NCBI RefSeq assembly: GCF_003992665.1
Contig: NZ_RZMX01000025.1
Location: forward strand, 124,001 to 188,000
Length of the DNA: 64,000 bases
From: Pelagibacterium montanilacus
Lineage (GTDB): Bacteria; Pseudomonadota; Alphaproteobacteria; Rhizobiales; Devosiaceae
Reading direction: 5' to 3'
Positions 16,141 to 27,333 of the stretch are shown piece after piece; position 1 is the stretch's first letter, and the number at the start of each line of letters is the position of its first letter. The position numbers and the translations under genes were made by a program. The notes under the pieces are model-generated. The model saw nothing but the letters and a program-made list of their open reading frames with translations. It was not told where the DNA came from and ran no database searches.

Positions 16141-16542
16141 ATGATCGTCAGAGATCTCGAGGACGCACGGACCGGCGAACGGCTGGTCACCTCCAATGGC
16201 TGGGACTCCACCCGCCTGCTGCTGGCCGGTGATGGGATGGGCTTTTCCTTCCACATCACCCGCATCTTTGCGGGCACCAGCCACGAGTTCCACTACAAGC
16301 ATCACTTCGAGAGCGTCTATTGCGTCTCCGGTGACGGCGAGATCGAGGATCTTGAGACCGGCGAGGTCCACCAGATTCGCCCGGGCGTGATGTACGCCCT
16401 CGACAAGCACGACCGGCACCGTCTCACCGCCCGCGAGGAAATGGTGATGGCGTGCTGCTTCAATCCCCCGGTGACGGGCACCGAGGTGCACCGTGAAGAC
16501 GGGTCCTACGCTCCGGCAGAGGAGTTGGCCACGACCGCCTGA
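16141..16542 (+). CDS. ectC: L-ectoine synthase
   Basis: 133 residues, a single cupin barrel. It cyclises N-gamma-acetyl-diaminobutyrate to ectoine. EctC markers: MIVRDLEDA at the start, [41 protein letters not shown], and [11 protein letters not shown]. The cupin carries the iron-site residues, including Glu in FESVY and His in KHDRH. An AAGGAAG ribosome site precedes ATG 16141. It lies between ectB and ectD with short gaps (53 and 60 bp). Confidence 0.97.
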   Translation: MIVRDLEDARTGERLVTSNGWDSTRLLLAGDGMGFSFHITRIFAGTSHEFHYKHHFESVYCVSGDGEIEDLETGEVHQIRPGVMYALDKHDRHRLTAREEMVMACCFNPPVTGTEVHREDGSYAPAEELATTA

Positions 16543-16602
16543 CCACCGGGCAACGATCAGGGGACGATCAACCACCGCGAACAAAAGAGAAGGGAATTGT
16601 TT

Positions 16603-17529
16603 ATGACACTCTCTGCAGTTCACACCCGATCGGACGACTATCCGACCCGAGGCACCGAGGAATCCTGGCTCGAGCGCACCGACCCGGTGTTCTGGGGCAA
16701 GTGGAGCCCAGCCGCTCCCCTGACCCGGGCCCAGACCGAAAGCTTCGAGGAAAACGGATTCCTCGTTCTCAAGGATCTGTTCTCGACCGCCGAGATCGAG
16801 CGCCTCAAGGCCGAATCGGCCCATCTGCGCTCGGGCGATGCGGGCCTGAAATCGGAAAACGTGGTCACAGAACCCAATTCCGATGCCGTGCGCACAATCT
16901 TCCGGCTCGAGGACGAAAGCGCTGTCTTCTCGCGCCTGTCCCGGGACGAGCGCGTGGCCGGCAAGGTCCGTTTCCTGCTCGATGACCAGCTCTATCTCCA
17001 TCAGAGCAGGCTCAACTACAAGCCCGGCTTCACCGGCAAGGAGTTCTACTGGCATTCGGACTTCGAGACCTGGCACGCCGAGGATGGCATGCCCCGGATG
17101 CGCGCGATTTCAGCCTCGATCCTTCTGACCGACAACGACGCGCTCAACGGCCCCTTGATGCTGATGCCCGGCTCGCACCGCCATTTCGTGTCCTGTGCCG
17201 GACAAACGCCCGAAGACAACCACAAATCCTCGCTCAAAAAGCAGGAAGTGGGCGTTCCCAGCCCCGACGCGCTGACGGCGATGGCCGAGAAATTCGGCAT
17301 CGACTACGCCTCGGGCAAGGCGGGTACGGTGATCCTTTTCGAGAGCAACACCTTGCACGGCTCGAACGGCAACATCACCCCGTTCCCGCGCTCGAACGCG
17401 TTCTTTGTCTATAACGCCTGGTCCAACCGGGTGGAGGAACCCTTCGCGGCATCGCGCCCGCGCCCGGACTTCCTTGCCAACCGCGATCCGGAGAACCCGA
17501 TCGCGATCGAGAGCGGCGAAATCGGGTAG
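16603..17529 (+). CDS. ectD: Ectoine 5-hydroxylase
   Basis: 308 residues from ATG 16603; an in-frame TTG two codons earlier is less likely. A non-heme Fe(II)/2-oxoglutarate dioxygenase that converts ectoine to 5-hydroxyectoine. The EctD signature YWHSDFETWHAEDGMPRMR supplies iron ligands His and Asp, the second His lies in ESNTLHGSNGN, and the 2-oxoglutarate Arg is in the FPRSNAFFVYN segment. A substrate-binding stretch YLHQSRLNYKPGFTG is also typical. Its presence means the host makes hydroxyectoine, associated with heat and desiccation protection. 85 bp before ask. Confidence 0.97.
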   Translation: MTLSAVHTRSDDYPTRGTEESWLERTDPVFWGKWSPAAPLTRAQTESFEENGFLVLKDLFSTAEIERLKAESAHLRSGDAGLKSENVVTEPNSDAVRTIFRLEDESAVFSRLSRDERVAGKVRFLLDDQLYLHQSRLNYKPGFTGKEFYWHSDFETWHAEDGMPRMRAISASILLTDNDALNGPLMLMPGSHRHFVSCAGQTPEDNHKSSLKKQEVGVPSPDALTAMAEKFGIDYASGKAGTVILFESNTLHGSNGNITPFPRSNAFFVYNAWSNRVEEPFAASRPRPDFLANRDPENPIAIESGEIG

Positions 17530-17614
17530 CCCCGGCACGCCGCCGTAAAGTTTGACATATCGCATGACGCCGCTCCGCGTAGGGAAACCCCCGCGCGGCC
17601 GGCAGGAGGCAGAA

Positions 17615-19087
17615 GTGACCGACACAAAAGTGACCGAGACGACCGGGCATACAGTCGAGAAGATCGGCGGCACATCCATGTCGCGCAGCCATGAGCTGCT
17701 CGACACCATCCTGATCGGCGCGCGCAAGCCCGACGAGCTTTACGGCCGCGTTTTCGTGGTCTCCGCCTATGGCGGGATGACCGATGCGCTGCTCGAGCAC
17801 AAGAAATCGGGCGAGCCCGGCGTCTATGGCCTCTTTTCCAGCGCCGAGAGCGGCTGGAGCTGGGGCGACGCCCTGACCGGCGTCGCCCGCAAGATGATGG
17901 ACAAGAACGCCGAGATCTTCCCCGATTCCACCACCCGGGAGATGGCCAACCATTTCATCACCGATCGGGTCGAGGGCGTGCGCTCGTGCCTGATCGATCT
18001 CCAGCGCCTGTGCTCGTTCGGGCACTTCCAGCTCGAGGCGCACCTTCTGACCGTGCGTGAGATGCTGTCCTCGCTCGGGGAAGCCCAGTCGGCCTACAAC
18101 ACCGTGCTGCTGCTCAAGCAGAACGGCGTCAACGCCCGGTTCGTCGACCTCACCGGCTGGCGCCAGGACGGAGAGCTGCCGCTCGACACCCATATCGAGC
18201 GCGCCTTCGATGGCGTCGACCTCACCCATGAGCTCGCCATCGTCACCGGCTATGCCCAGTGTTCCGAGCAGCTCATGAAGACCTATGACCGGGGCTATTC
18301 GGAAGTGACCCTCTCGCGCGTCGCGGTGGTGACCGGCGCCTCCGAAGCGATCATCCACAAGGAATTCCACCTCTCTTCGGCCGACCCCAACGTGGTGGGC
18401 CAGGACAAGGTGCGCGTGATCGGCGAGACCAATTACGACGTGGCCGACCAGCTCTCGAACATGGGCATGGAAGCGATCCACCCGCGCGCCGCCAAATCGC
18501 TGCGCCAGGCCGGCATCCCGCTTCGGGTCAAGAACGCCTTCGAGCCCGATCATCCCGGCACCGTCATCCGGTCCGACCTCGAGGCCCGCACCCCGGGCGC
18601 CGAGATCGTGACCGGCCTCAAGGACGTCTTTGCCCTCGAATTCTACGACCAGGACATGGTCGGGGTTAAGGGCTACGACTCCAAGATTCTCGACGCGCTG
18701 ACCCGCCACAAGGTCTGGATCATTTCCAAGACCTCGAACGCCAACACCATCACCCATTTCCTCAAGGGCTCGATGAAGGCGATCAAGCGGGTCGAGGCCG
18801 ATCTGGCCGAAGCCTTCCCCACCGCCTCGATCGCGCTGCGCCGCGTGGCGATGGTCTCGGCGATCGGTCGCGATCTGCGCGGGGCATCGACGCTGGCCCG
18901 GGCCATCGGCATTCTCGCCGAAAAGGGCATCGAGCCGCTCGGGATCACCGACATGATCCGCAAGGTCGACCTGCAGGTCATCGTCGACGAAGACGACTTC
19001 GACGCCGCTATCAAGGCGTTGCATGGCGCCCTCATCGAGGACGCCCAAACACAGGACACGCCCGCTGGGCTTACCGCGGCGGCCTGA
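17615..19087 (+). CDS. ask: Aspartate kinase, ectoine-specific type
   Basis: 490 residues from GTG 17615, chosen because AGGAGG lies 6 nt upstream; upstream in-frame candidates lack such a site. It phosphorylates aspartate to feed aspartate semialdehyde to EctB. The N-terminal kinase motif reads VEKIGGTSMS (the usual KFGGTS) and the C-terminal part carries paired ACT domains (AFPTASIALRRVAMVSAIGRDL, then EPLGITDMIRKVDLQVIV). The KIGGTSM variant and position after ectD match the specialised Ask_Ect enzymes, which escape feedback control by lysine and threonine in characterised cases. Last gene of the operon, followed by a terminator. Confidence 0.93.
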   Translation: MTDTKVTETTGHTVEKIGGTSMSRSHELLDTILIGARKPDELYGRVFVVSAYGGMTDALLEHKKSGEPGVYGLFSSAESGWSWGDALTGVARKMMDKNAEIFPDSTTREMANHFITDRVEGVRSCLIDLQRLCSFGHFQLEAHLLTVREMLSSLGEAQSAYNTVLLLKQNGVNARFVDLTGWRQDGELPLDTHIERAFDGVDLTHELAIVTGYAQCSEQLMKTYDRGYSEVTLSRVAVVTGASEAIIHKEFHLSSADPNVVGQDKVRVIGETNYDVADQLSNMGMEAIHPRAAKSLRQAGIPLRVKNAFEPDHPGTVIRSDLEARTPGAEIVTGLKDVFALEFYDQDMVGVKGYDSKILDALTRHKVWIISKTSNANTITHFLKGSMKAIKRVEADLAEAFPTASIALRRVAMVSAIGRDLRGASTLARAIGILAEKGIEPLGITDMIRKVDLQVIVDEDDFDAAIKALHGALIEDAQTQDTPAGLTAAA

Positions 19088-19117
19088 AAACAATAACTTC
19101 AGATGCTTCACCACCTT

Positions 19118-19151
19118 GCGCCGGGGCCCTTGGGCTTCCGGCGCTTTTTTT
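19118..19151 (+). terminator. Rho-independent terminator of the ectoine operon
   Basis: Stem GCGCCGG (19118-19124) pairs with CCGGCGC (19138-19144) and is followed directly by seven T. It lies 31 bp after the ask stop, in the plus direction. Confidence 0.92.
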
Positions 19152-19163
19152 GTCTTTTCTTGC

Positions 19164-19871
19164 TCAGGCCAGCGCCGTCTCCAGCGCGATCCCGATCATG
19201 TCCGAGAGCGAGGATTGCCGCGCATCCGCGTCGATCTCATCGCCCGTGACGAGACAATCGCTCATGGTGCACACCGCCAGCGCCTCCACCCCGAACCGGG
19301 CCGCCAGCGTATAGAGCGTCGCCGCCTCCATCTCGACCCCAAGCACTCCGTGGGCGATCAGCCTGTCATAGGCCGCCAGCGCATCGGGGTGGTAAAAGAC
19401 GTCCGAGGACACCAGCCCGCCCACATGGGCGACAACGCCCTTCGCCTTGGCCGCTTCGGCGGCCGCGCGCAACAGCCCGAAATCGGCCGCCGGGGCGAAC
19501 CCATAGGCCCCGAACCCGTCTTTCACGATCGTGGAATCGGTCGAAGCCGCGATCCCCAGGATCACCTCGCGCACCTTCACCTTCGCGTTCAGTCCTCCGC
19601 AGGTGCCCACCCGGATCAGGCGCCTCGCCCCATAGGTCGTGATCAGCTCGTGCACATAGATCGCCGTCGAGGGCTGGCCCATGCCCGTGGCCTGCACCGA
19701 AACCGGGGTACCCTTGTAGGTGCCGGTGTATCCCAGGCAATTGCGCACCGAATTGACCAGCCGGGCATCGTCCAGAAACGTCTCGGCGATCCACTTGGCC
19801 CGGAGCGGGTCTCCGGGCAGGAGTACCGCCGGGGCATAGTCTCCGGGCTTGGCATTGTTGTGAGGGGTCAT
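19164..19871 (-). CDS. deoD: Purine-nucleoside phosphorylase, DeoD type
   Basis: 235 residues from ATG 19871 (AAGGA 8 nt upstream), the normal DeoD length. It cleaves purine nucleosides with phosphate to base and ribose 1-phosphate. Family blocks: [15 protein letters not shown] (phosphate-binding Arg region), [26 protein letters not shown], and [17 protein letters not shown] with the nucleoside-binding Met-Glu. [10 protein letters not shown] carries the catalytic Asp-equivalent region. It is single, convergent with the ectoine operon and divergent from leuD. Confidence 0.94.
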   Translation of the reverse strand: MTPHNNAKPGDYAPAVLLPGDPLRAKWIAETFLDDARLVNSVRNCLGYTGTYKGTPVSVQATGMGQPSTAIYVHELITTYGARRLIRVGTCGGLNAKVKVREVILGIAASTDSTIVKDGFGAYGFAPAADFGLLRAAAEAAKAKGVVAHVGGLVSSDVFYHPDALAAYDRLIAHGVLGVEMEAATLYTLAARFGVEALAVCTMSDCLVTGDEIDADARQSSLSDMIGIALETALA

Positions 19872-19918
19872 CGTCTGGTCCTTGCATGCGCTTGGGGTCT
19901 GGCCCCCCAAGACTAAAG

Positions 19919-19942
19919 CGATTGCCCTCCCTCGGGCAATCG
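19919..19942. repeat. Small inverted repeat in the deoD-leuD intergenic region
   Basis: Arms CGATTGCCC and GGGCAATCG around a six-base loop TCCCTC. It lies 48 bp upstream of deoD and about 140 bp upstream of leuD. There is no T tract, so a regulatory or structural role is possible but unproven. Confidence 0.6.
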
Positions 19943-20079
19943 GGACGGCGCGGGGGTTTCACCCCCCTTGTGCTTGGCAATGGCCCGCGATTGCAGTATT
20001 GAGCGGTCGACAAGATCGTACCGACGGGTACAGTTGGGCGGCCTCTGGGCCGCAGAACCGGGGAGAGAAGGCGAAAAGC

Positions 20080-20685
20080 ATGGACAAGTTCACCACCCTC
20101 ACGGGCGTCGCCGCGCCGCTGCCGATCATCAATATCGACACCGACATGATCATCCCCAAGCAGTACCTCAAGACGATCAAGCGCACCGGGCTGGGCACCG
20201 CGCTGTTCTCGGAAATGCGCTACAACGAGGACGGCAGCGAAAAGCCCGATTTCATCCTCAACAAGCCCGCTTATCGCGGCGCAAAGATCGTGATCGCCGG
20301 CGACAATTTCGGCTGCGGCTCGTCGCGCGAGCACGCGCCCTGGGCCCTGCTCGACTACGGCATCAAATGCGTCATCTCCACGAGCTTTGCCGACATTTTC
20401 TACAACAACTGCTTCAAGAACGGCATCCTGCCCATCGTGGTCACGCCCGAGCAGCTCGAACTGCTCCTCGACGACGCCGAGCGCGGCTCCAACGCCACCC
20501 TCACGGTCGATCTCGAGAACCAGACCATTTCGGGCCCCGATGGCGGCTCCATCCATTTCGACATCGATCCCTCGCGCAAGCACGTGCTGCTCGAAGGGCT
20601 CGACGACATCGCCATGACGCTCAAGAGCGACGAGACCATCGCCGGCTATGAGACCAAAATGGCCGAGAACCGCCCCTGGGTGTAG
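20080..20685 (+). CDS. leuD: 3-isopropylmalate dehydratase small subunit
   Basis: 201 residues, standard length. With LeuC it isomerises 2- to 3-isopropylmalate in leucine synthesis. Family blocks: [37 protein letters not shown] (substrate-binding swivelling domain), and [30 protein letters not shown] stretch precedes ATG 20080. leuC is not in the window; leuB follows 0.7 kb downstream on the same strand with a CPBP-protease gene between, so leuD and leuB may share a transcript. Confidence 0.96.
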   Translation: MDKFTTLTGVAAPLPIINIDTDMIIPKQYLKTIKRTGLGTALFSEMRYNEDGSEKPDFILNKPAYRGAKIVIAGDNFGCGSSREHAPWALLDYGIKCVISTSFADIFYNNCFKNGILPIVVTPEQLELLLDDAERGSNATLTVDLENQTISGPDGGSIHFDIDPSRKHVLLEGLDDIAMTLKSDETIAGYETKMAENRPWV

Positions 20686-20695
20686 CAAGGGCCTG

Positions 20696-21349
20696 ATGGC
20701 GATGGCGCTCACCCGTCCCCAGATCGGCTTTGTAGCGGCGGGGACCGCGCTGACACTGGTGCTGGCCGTTCTGGTCCCCGCGCTCACCCCGCTGGTCCCG
20801 CCCTTTGTCGGGTATGCCGGCACCATGCTCCTTTATTGGATCGGGTTCTGTGTGCCGGTCTTTCTCGTGCTTGTGCCCCCCGGCCGGCGCCGGGCCCTTT
20901 TCAGCCTGAGCCTTGACGCCAGGAACCGCTGGGTTCCCCTCGCCATCGGCGTGCAGGTGCTGGCGGTGGCGATCGGCGCCTTCGTGCCGGTCCTCGGCGC
21001 GCTCACGGCGCTGTCGCTGGCGCTGGCCGGCGCGATGGCCCTGATCAACGGCGTGCTCGAAGAGGCAGCCTGGCGCGGCACAGTGATCGAGGCGTTCGCC
21101 AACCGGCCCATCGCCGGATTTGCCCTCGGCTGGGCGCTGTTCACGCTCTGGCACGTGCCCCTGGCGATGGCCGCCGGCACTGTCTATCCCGGGGGCCCGG
21201 CCGCGCTCGTCGGAGGCGCGGCGGGGCTGGGGCTGTTCTGGAGCCTCATTGCCTGGCGCACGCGCACGATCGGCTGGATCGCGCTTGCCCATATCGGCAC
21301 CAATTTCTTTGCATTTTCCGCCCTCAACGTGGAGAACGGCTGGGTCTGA
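20696..21349 (+). CDS. CPBP-family intramembrane metalloprotease (Abi/CAAX type)
   Basis: 217 residues with about six to seven hydrophobic segments. The membrane protease motifs are present: EEAAWRG (EExxxR), FTLWHVPLA with a His, and HIGTNFFAF with His and Asn. The family covers CAAX prenyl endopeptidase relatives and bacteriocin-immunity proteins; the natural substrate here is unknown. It begins 10 bp after leuD and ends 50 bp before leuB, so it appears to be an insertion within a leucine operon rather than a leucine gene. Confidence 0.82.
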   Translation: MAMALTRPQIGFVAAGTALTLVLAVLVPALTPLVPPFVGYAGTMLLYWIGFCVPVFLVLVPPGRRRALFSLSLDARNRWVPLAIGVQVLAVAIGAFVPVLGALTALSLALAGAMALINGVLEEAAWRGTVIEAFANRPIAGFALGWALFTLWHVPLAMAAGTVYPGGPAALVGGAAGLGLFWSLIAWRTRTIGWIALAHIGTNFFAFSALNVENGWV

Positions 21350-21399
21350 CACCCGCGCCCCTCCCGAACCCCTCAATCCGAAAGGTATCAATCAGTCCC

Positions 21400-22494
21400 A
21401 TGACCAACACCCTTTTCCTGCTCCCCGGCGACGGCATCGGCACCGAGATCATGGCCGAGGTCGAAAAGCTCATCACCCATCTCAACGCCAGCGGGGCGAC
21501 CGATTTCGCCACCCAGAGCGGGCTGGTGGGTGGCGCCGCCTATGACGCGCACGGGGCGGCGATCTCGGAAGCGGACATGGAAAAGGCGCTGGCCGCCGAC
21601 GCTGTGATCTTTGGCGCGGTGGGCGGCCCCAAATGGGACGACGTGCCCTATGACGCGCGCCCCGAGGCGGGCCTTCTGCGTCTGCGCAAGGATCTGGGCC
21701 TGTTTGCCAATCTGCGCCCCGCCATCTGCTACTCCGCGCTCGCGGCGGCGTCCTCGCTCAAGCCCGAGCTGGTCGAAGGGCTCGATATCCTGATCGTGCG
21801 CGAATTGACCGGCGGGGTCTATTTCGGCGAGCCCAAGGAAATCACCGAGCTGGGCAATGGCGCCAAGCGCGCCGTCGACACCCAGGTCTACGAGACCTAC
21901 GAGATCGACCGCATCGCGCGCGTCGCCTTCGACCTCGCCATGACCCGGGGCAAAAAGGTTCATTCCGCCGACAAGAAGAACGTCATGAAGTCCGGCGTCC
22001 TCTGGGACGAGGTCGTGCGCACCGCCGCAAAGGACTATCCGGAAATCGACTTCCACCACATCCTCGCGGACAACGCGGCCATGCAGCTCGTGCGCACGCC
22101 CAAGCAGTTCGACGTCATGGTCACCGACAATCTGTTTGGCGACATCCTTTCGGACGTGGCCGCCATGCTCACCGGCTCGCTGGGCATGCTGCCCTCCGCC
22201 TCTCTGGGCGCCCCCGATGCCCAGACCGGCAAGCGCAAGGCCATGTACGAGCCCGTGCACGGCTCGGCGCCCGATATCGCGGGCAAGGGGATCGCCAATC
22301 CCATCGCCATGATCGCGAGCTTTGCCATGGCCCTGCGCTATTCCTTCGGGATGGTGGAGTTGGCCGACCGGGTGGAAAAGGCGATCTCGGACGTGCTCGA
22401 TGACGGCCTGCGCTGCGCCGACATCATGCAGACCGGATGCCGCCAGGTCACCACCTCGGAAATGGGCGACGCGATCATCGCCAGGCTCGGCTGA
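21400..22494 (+). CDS. leuB: 3-isopropylmalate dehydrogenase
   Basis: 364 residues. It oxidatively decarboxylates 3-isopropylmalate with NAD in leucine synthesis. Blocks: [23 protein letters not shown], the substrate-binding [64 protein letters not shown], and the NAD-binding [14 protein letters not shown]. It is followed after 15 bp by a small VOC-family gene. Confidence 0.97.
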   Translation: MTNTLFLLPGDGIGTEIMAEVEKLITHLNASGATDFATQSGLVGGAAYDAHGAAISEADMEKALAADAVIFGAVGGPKWDDVPYDARPEAGLLRLRKDLGLFANLRPAICYSALAAASSLKPELVEGLDILIVRELTGGVYFGEPKEITELGNGAKRAVDTQVYETYEIDRIARVAFDLAMTRGKKVHSADKKNVMKSGVLWDEVVRTAAKDYPEIDFHHILADNAAMQLVRTPKQFDVMVTDNLFGDILSDVAAMLTGSLGMLPSASLGAPDAQTGKRKAMYEPVHGSAPDIAGKGIANPIAMIASFAMALRYSFGMVELADRVEKAISDVLDDGLRCADIMQTGCRQVTTSEMGDAIIARLG

Positions 22495-22509
22495 GGACGG
22501 GTCGGACCA

Positions 22510-22869
22510 ATGGAACACCGCGCGACTATCCCGATGCTCCGCAGCTTCGACGAGGACAAGGCGCGCGGTTTCTATTGCGGGTTTCTCGGGTTCTCGGTCG
22601 ATTTCGAGCACCGCTTCGCTCCCGGCATGCCGCTCTTCATGTCGGTCAGCCGGGGCACCATCACCTTCTGGATCACCGAGCACCATGGCGATGCCACCCC
22701 CGGCGCCCATGTGGCGGTCAAGGTGACCGGGCTGGCGGCCTTCCACCGCGCACTCTCGGCCTCGGACTACCCCAACATGCGGCCGGGGCTCGATGACCAT
22801 ATCGGGGGCGGCAAGGTCGTCGCAGTCACCGATCCCTTCGGCAATCGCATCGATTTCATCGAGGATTGA
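22510..22869 (+). CDS. VOC-family (glyoxalase/bleomycin-resistance-like) protein
   Basis: 119 residues with one vicinal-oxygen-chelate fold: a start IPMLRSFDEDKARGFYCGFLGF, a central strand ITFWITEHHGDATPGAHVAVKV, and a conserved end VTDPFGNRIDF. The sequence resembles the bleomycin-resistance type more than glyoxalase I, but the substrate is not identifiable. It starts 15 bp after leuB and is probably co-transcribed. Confidence 0.82.
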   Translation: MEHRATIPMLRSFDEDKARGFYCGFLGFSVDFEHRFAPGMPLFMSVSRGTITFWITEHHGDATPGAHVAVKVTGLAAFHRALSASDYPNMRPGLDDHIGGGKVVAVTDPFGNRIDFIED

Positions 22870-23088
22870 CCCGGACCGGGAACGTCCGGGGCGCGAGGGG
22901 CTTAACCATCGGGGGCGAAACAAGAGCGCGCCGGCCGGTTGAACCGGGCTGCGATTGGTTAACGATTGTGGACGGGGCCGGCGTAGCGGTCTATAAGCAG
23001 CCGCTGCCCATGGCCCTCCCGGAGGCTTCCCCTTGCGGGACCTGTCTCCGGACGCGCCCGGACAAGAAACTGCTTGGAGTTGGCCGCT

Positions 23089-23745
23089 ATGGTGAGAGTG
23101 AAAACGACGACGTCCATCGGGAGCCTGTGCGCTGCCCTGTTTCTGGCTGGCTGCGCGAGCACGACCACCCCGCCCGCCACCGGTCTGCCCCAGCCCGCAC
23201 CGATCACCCCGATCACCACGGGCACCGTCGAAAGTTCCGACCTGCCCCCCATCGGCGGCGGGACCGGAGATCAGGGCGCCGGATCGACCTTCCGGTCCTC
23301 GTCCGCCCTGCCAGCCGATACGCGAGTGTCGAACGCTTCGAGTGTCTACGACCCCTCCGGCAGCAGCGACGCGGCGTCCACGACCACCTCGGGCGGCTTT
23401 GTTTCTCTAGACGACATTTCCCCGGTGGGAACCTCTTCAGGCGGGCGGAATCTTTCGGGCGACCTGACCATGGAAGGGCTGCTGGGCGGCTGGACCCTCC
23501 GCGCCGGCACCACCGAATGCCGGCTCAACCTCACCTATACCGCCAAGGGCGCCACGGGCCATTACCGCGCTTCGACCCCGGGCTGCACCCAGGAGACACT
23601 GGCCGGCGTTGCCGCCTGGCAGCTCCTCGGAAGCCAGATCCAGCTCTATGACGATGCCGACCAGCTCATCGGCACCCTGCTGCGCTCGGGCGACCGGTTC
23701 GTGGGAACCCTTGCGGGCGGCCAGTCCGTCACCCTGACCGGCTGA
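23089..23745 (+). CDS. Omp19-like outer-membrane lipoprotein with protease-inhibitor (Inh) domain
   Basis: 218 residues from ATG 23089. A signal peptide ends in the lipobox LFLAGC, so the mature protein should be lipid-anchored. A Pro/Thr/Ser-rich linker follows to about residue 120, and then an AprI/Inh-type beta-barrel (LGGWTLRAGTTECRLNLTY, WQLLGSQIQLYDDADQLIG, GDRFVGTL) with two Cys that could bridge. This matches Brucella Omp19 and relatives, which inhibit proteases. The gap before it (22870-23088) shows no gene. zapE starts 6 bp after its stop, so the two may be co-transcribed. Confidence 0.85.
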   Translation: MVRVKTTTSIGSLCAALFLAGCASTTTPPATGLPQPAPITPITTGTVESSDLPPIGGGTGDQGAGSTFRSSSALPADTRVSNASSVYDPSGSSDAASTTTSGGFVSLDDISPVGTSSGGRNLSGDLTMEGLLGGWTLRAGTTECRLNLTYTAKGATGHYRASTPGCTQETLAGVAAWQLLGSQIQLYDDADQLIGTLLRSGDRFVGTLAGGQSVTLTG

Positions 23746-23751
23746 GCGCCC

Positions 23752-24900
23752 TTGGCGTCCGACCAACCCGAAGGCGGCGTTCTCGACCGCTATGCAGAGA
23801 TGGTCGTCTCCGGCCATTTGAGGGCCGACCCCGCCCAGAAGGCCGCCGCCGCCAAGCTCGACGCCTTGGCGCGCCGTCTCTCGGATCTGGAATCGGGATC
23901 GGGCTCCATCCTCGCCTCGCTCTTTCGCCGCAAGCGTTCTGCTCCGCGCGGGCTCTACATCTGGGGCGATGTGGGCCGGGGCAAGACCATGCTCATGGAC
24001 CTTTTTTACGACTCCGTGCCCGTCGAGGCGCGCCGCAGGGTCCATTTCCACGAATTCATGAACGAGGTGCACGAGGCGATCGCCGCCTTCCGCGCCGAGG
24101 ACCGCAAGACCGAGGGCGCGCGCGATCCCATTCCCTCGGTGGCCCGCACCGTCTCGCGCGCCGTGCGGCTGTTGTGCTTTGACGAATTCGTGGTCTCCGA
24201 CATCACCGACGCCATGATCCTCAAACGCCTGTTCGAGGTGCTGTTCAAGGACGGGGTCGTGGTCGTCGCCACCTCCAACATCCCCCCCGACCGGCTCTAC
24301 TGGAACGGGCTCAACCGCCAGCTTTTCACCCCCTTCATCGCGCTGCTGGAAAGCCAGTGCGAGGTCTACAATCTCGACGCCGAGACCGACTACCGCCGCG
24401 ACAAGCTCTCGGGACGGGAAGTCTATCGTTTCGGCACCGGCGATGACGTGCGCCGGCAGATGGATACGCTCTTTGACGAGCTGACCGGCGGGGTCCCGCC
24501 CCGCCCCGCCAGCGTCGAGAGCCTCGGGCGCACCATTGCCGTCCCCGCCCAGGCCATGGGCGTGGCCCGCTTTGCCTTCTCCGATCTGTGCGAAAAGCCC
24601 CTGGGCGCGCGCGATTACCTGCGGATCGCCAAGGCCTACCACACCCTCGTGCTCGACGGCGTGCCGGTGTTCTCGCGCCTGCGCACCGACGCCTCCAAGC
24701 GCTTCATCCTGCTCGTCGACACGCTTTACGACCGCGGGGTCAAGCTCGCGGCGAGTTTCGAAGCCCCGCTCGATCAATTGGCCCGCGACAAGGACACCGC
24801 GTTCGAGTTCGCCCGGTGCCTGTCGCGTCTCGAGGAGATGCGCTCGACCGACTACATCGCCCAGCCGCTGCGCCAGGACAGGCTGCCCGAAGCGTCCTGA
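23752..24900 (+). CDS. zapE: Cell division protein ZapE, AFG1-like ATPase
   Basis: 382 residues from TTG 23752; ATG 23791 in MVVSG would give about 369. P-loop GDVGRGKTMLMD (Walker A), HFHEFMNEVHEAI, Walker B RLLCFDEFVVSDI, and sensor-like VVVATSNIPPDRLY are those of the AFG1/ZapE family. ZapE associates with the Z-ring in E. coli; the mitochondrial relative aids respiratory complex quality control. In many alphaproteobacteria the gene lies just upstream of mdh, as here, 186 bp before it. Confidence 0.9.
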   Translation: MASDQPEGGVLDRYAEMVVSGHLRADPAQKAAAAKLDALARRLSDLESGSGSILASLFRRKRSAPRGLYIWGDVGRGKTMLMDLFYDSVPVEARRRVHFHEFMNEVHEAIAAFRAEDRKTEGARDPIPSVARTVSRAVRLLCFDEFVVSDITDAMILKRLFEVLFKDGVVVVATSNIPPDRLYWNGLNRQLFTPFIALLESQCEVYNLDAETDYRRDKLSGREVYRFGTGDDVRRQMDTLFDELTGGVPPRPASVESLGRTIAVPAQAMGVARFAFSDLCEKPLGARDYLRIAKAYHTLVLDGVPVFSRLRTDASKRFILLVDTLYDRGVKLAASFEAPLDQLARDKDTAFEFARCLSRLEEMRSTDYIAQPLRQDRLPEAS

Positions 24901-25083
24901 GCGCGACGAACACGCGCTTTCCCCGGCAGGGAAAGTGTCAGGATTGCAGACCTATTCTGGAGACCCCGACGACCGAAATCTGCCGGAATCGGCAGCGTTA
25001 GACGAAGGGTTCACTTGCGTCCGATGGTCACACGGTCTAAGGATGCCCCAGAGGAGAGCCAACTTTACCTATAGGGAAATTAG

Positions 25084-26049
<966 letters not shown>

Positions 26050-26076
26050 CCGGCATAACAAGGAAGTGCGAGAGCA

Positions 26077-27273
26077 ATGAACATTCACGAATACCAGGCC
26101 AAGCAGCTCCTCAAGGGCTATGGCGCTCCGGTTGCCCAGGGCGTCGCGATCCAGTCGGCCGACGAGGCCGAAGCCGCCGCCAGATCGCTGCCCGGCCCGC
26201 TCTATGTGGTCAAGTCCCAGATCCATGCGGGCGGCCGGGGCAAGGGCAAGTTCAAGGAACTGGGCCCCGATGCCAAGGGCGGAGTGCGCCTGGCCAAATC
26301 CGTGGACGAGGCGGTCGCCCACGCCCGCGAGATGCTCGGCAACACGCTGGTGACCGCCCAGACCGGCGACGCCGGCAAGCAGGTCAACCGCCTCTATATC
26401 GAGGACGGCGCCGACATCGATCGTGAACTCTATCTCTCGCTTCTGGTCGATCGCACCACGGGCCGGGTGGCCTTCGTCGCCTCCACCGAGGGCGGCATGG
26501 ACATCGAGGCCGTGGCCGAGCACACGCCCGAAAAGATCTTCACCCTGCCCATCGATCCCGACACCGGGGTCACCGACGCCGATGCCGACAAGCTCGCCCG
26601 GAGTCTGGTGCTCGAGGGCAAGGCCGCCGATCAGGCCAAGGGCGTCTTCAAGCTGCTCTACACCGCCTTTGTCGAAAAGGACATGAGCCTTCTCGAGATC
26701 AACCCCTTCATCGTCATGGAGAACGGCGACGTTCGCGTGCTCGATGCCAAGGTGAGCTTCGACGGCAACGCGCTGTTCCGCCACGAGGACGTGGTCGCCC
26801 TGCGCGATCTGTCCGAAGAGGACGCAAAGGAAATCGAGGCCTCCAAATGGGACCTCGCCTATGTGGCGCTCGACGGCAACATCGGCTGCATGGTCAACGG
26901 CGCGGGCCTGGCCATGGCAACCATGGACATCATCAAGCTCTATGGCGCCGAGCCGGCCAACTTCCTTGACGTGGGGGGCGGCGCCTCCAAGGAGAAGGTC
27001 ACCGCCGCCTTCAAGATCATCACCGCGGACCCGGCCGTCAAAGGCATCCTGGTCAACATCTTCGGCGGCATCATGCGCTGCGATGTGATCGCCGAGGGCG
27101 TGATCGCCGCGGTCAAGGACGTGGGGCTCAACGTCCCGCTCGTCGTCCGTCTCGAGGGCACGCGCGTGGCCGAGGGCAAGAAGATCATCGACGAGAGCGG
27201 GCTCAACGTCATCTCCGCCGACGATCTGGACGACGCCGCCCAGAAGATCGTGGCCGCCGTCAACTCCAAATAG
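26077..27273 (+). CDS. sucC: Succinyl-CoA synthetase beta subunit
   Basis: 398 residues. With SucD it makes succinate and a nucleoside triphosphate from succinyl-CoA. [16 protein letters not shown] is the canonical start. ATP-grasp blocks are [35 protein letters not shown] and [14 protein letters not shown], and the C-terminal CoA-ligase domain has [13 protein letters not shown] and [10 protein letters not shown]. It is 27 bp after mdh. Unusually it is separated from sucD by a gene for a secreted protein. Confidence 0.97.
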   Translation: MNIHEYQAKQLLKGYGAPVAQGVAIQSADEAEAAARSLPGPLYVVKSQIHAGGRGKGKFKELGPDAKGGVRLAKSVDEAVAHAREMLGNTLVTAQTGDAGKQVNRLYIEDGADIDRELYLSLLVDRTTGRVAFVASTEGGMDIEAVAEHTPEKIFTLPIDPDTGVTDADADKLARSLVLEGKAADQAKGVFKLLYTAFVEKDMSLLEINPFIVMENGDVRVLDAKVSFDGNALFRHEDVVALRDLSEEDAKEIEASKWDLAYVALDGNIGCMVNGAGLAMATMDIIKLYGAEPANFLDVGGGASKEKVTAAFKIITADPAVKGILVNIFGGIMRCDVIAEGVIAAVKDVGLNVPLVVRLEGTRVAEGKKIIDESGLNVISADDLDDAAQKIVAAVNSK

Positions 27274-27333
27274 GGCTTGAACGAGTCGTACCGAAAAGGG
27301 AGGGCCCCCGAGAACGGGGCCGATACCAAAGCA

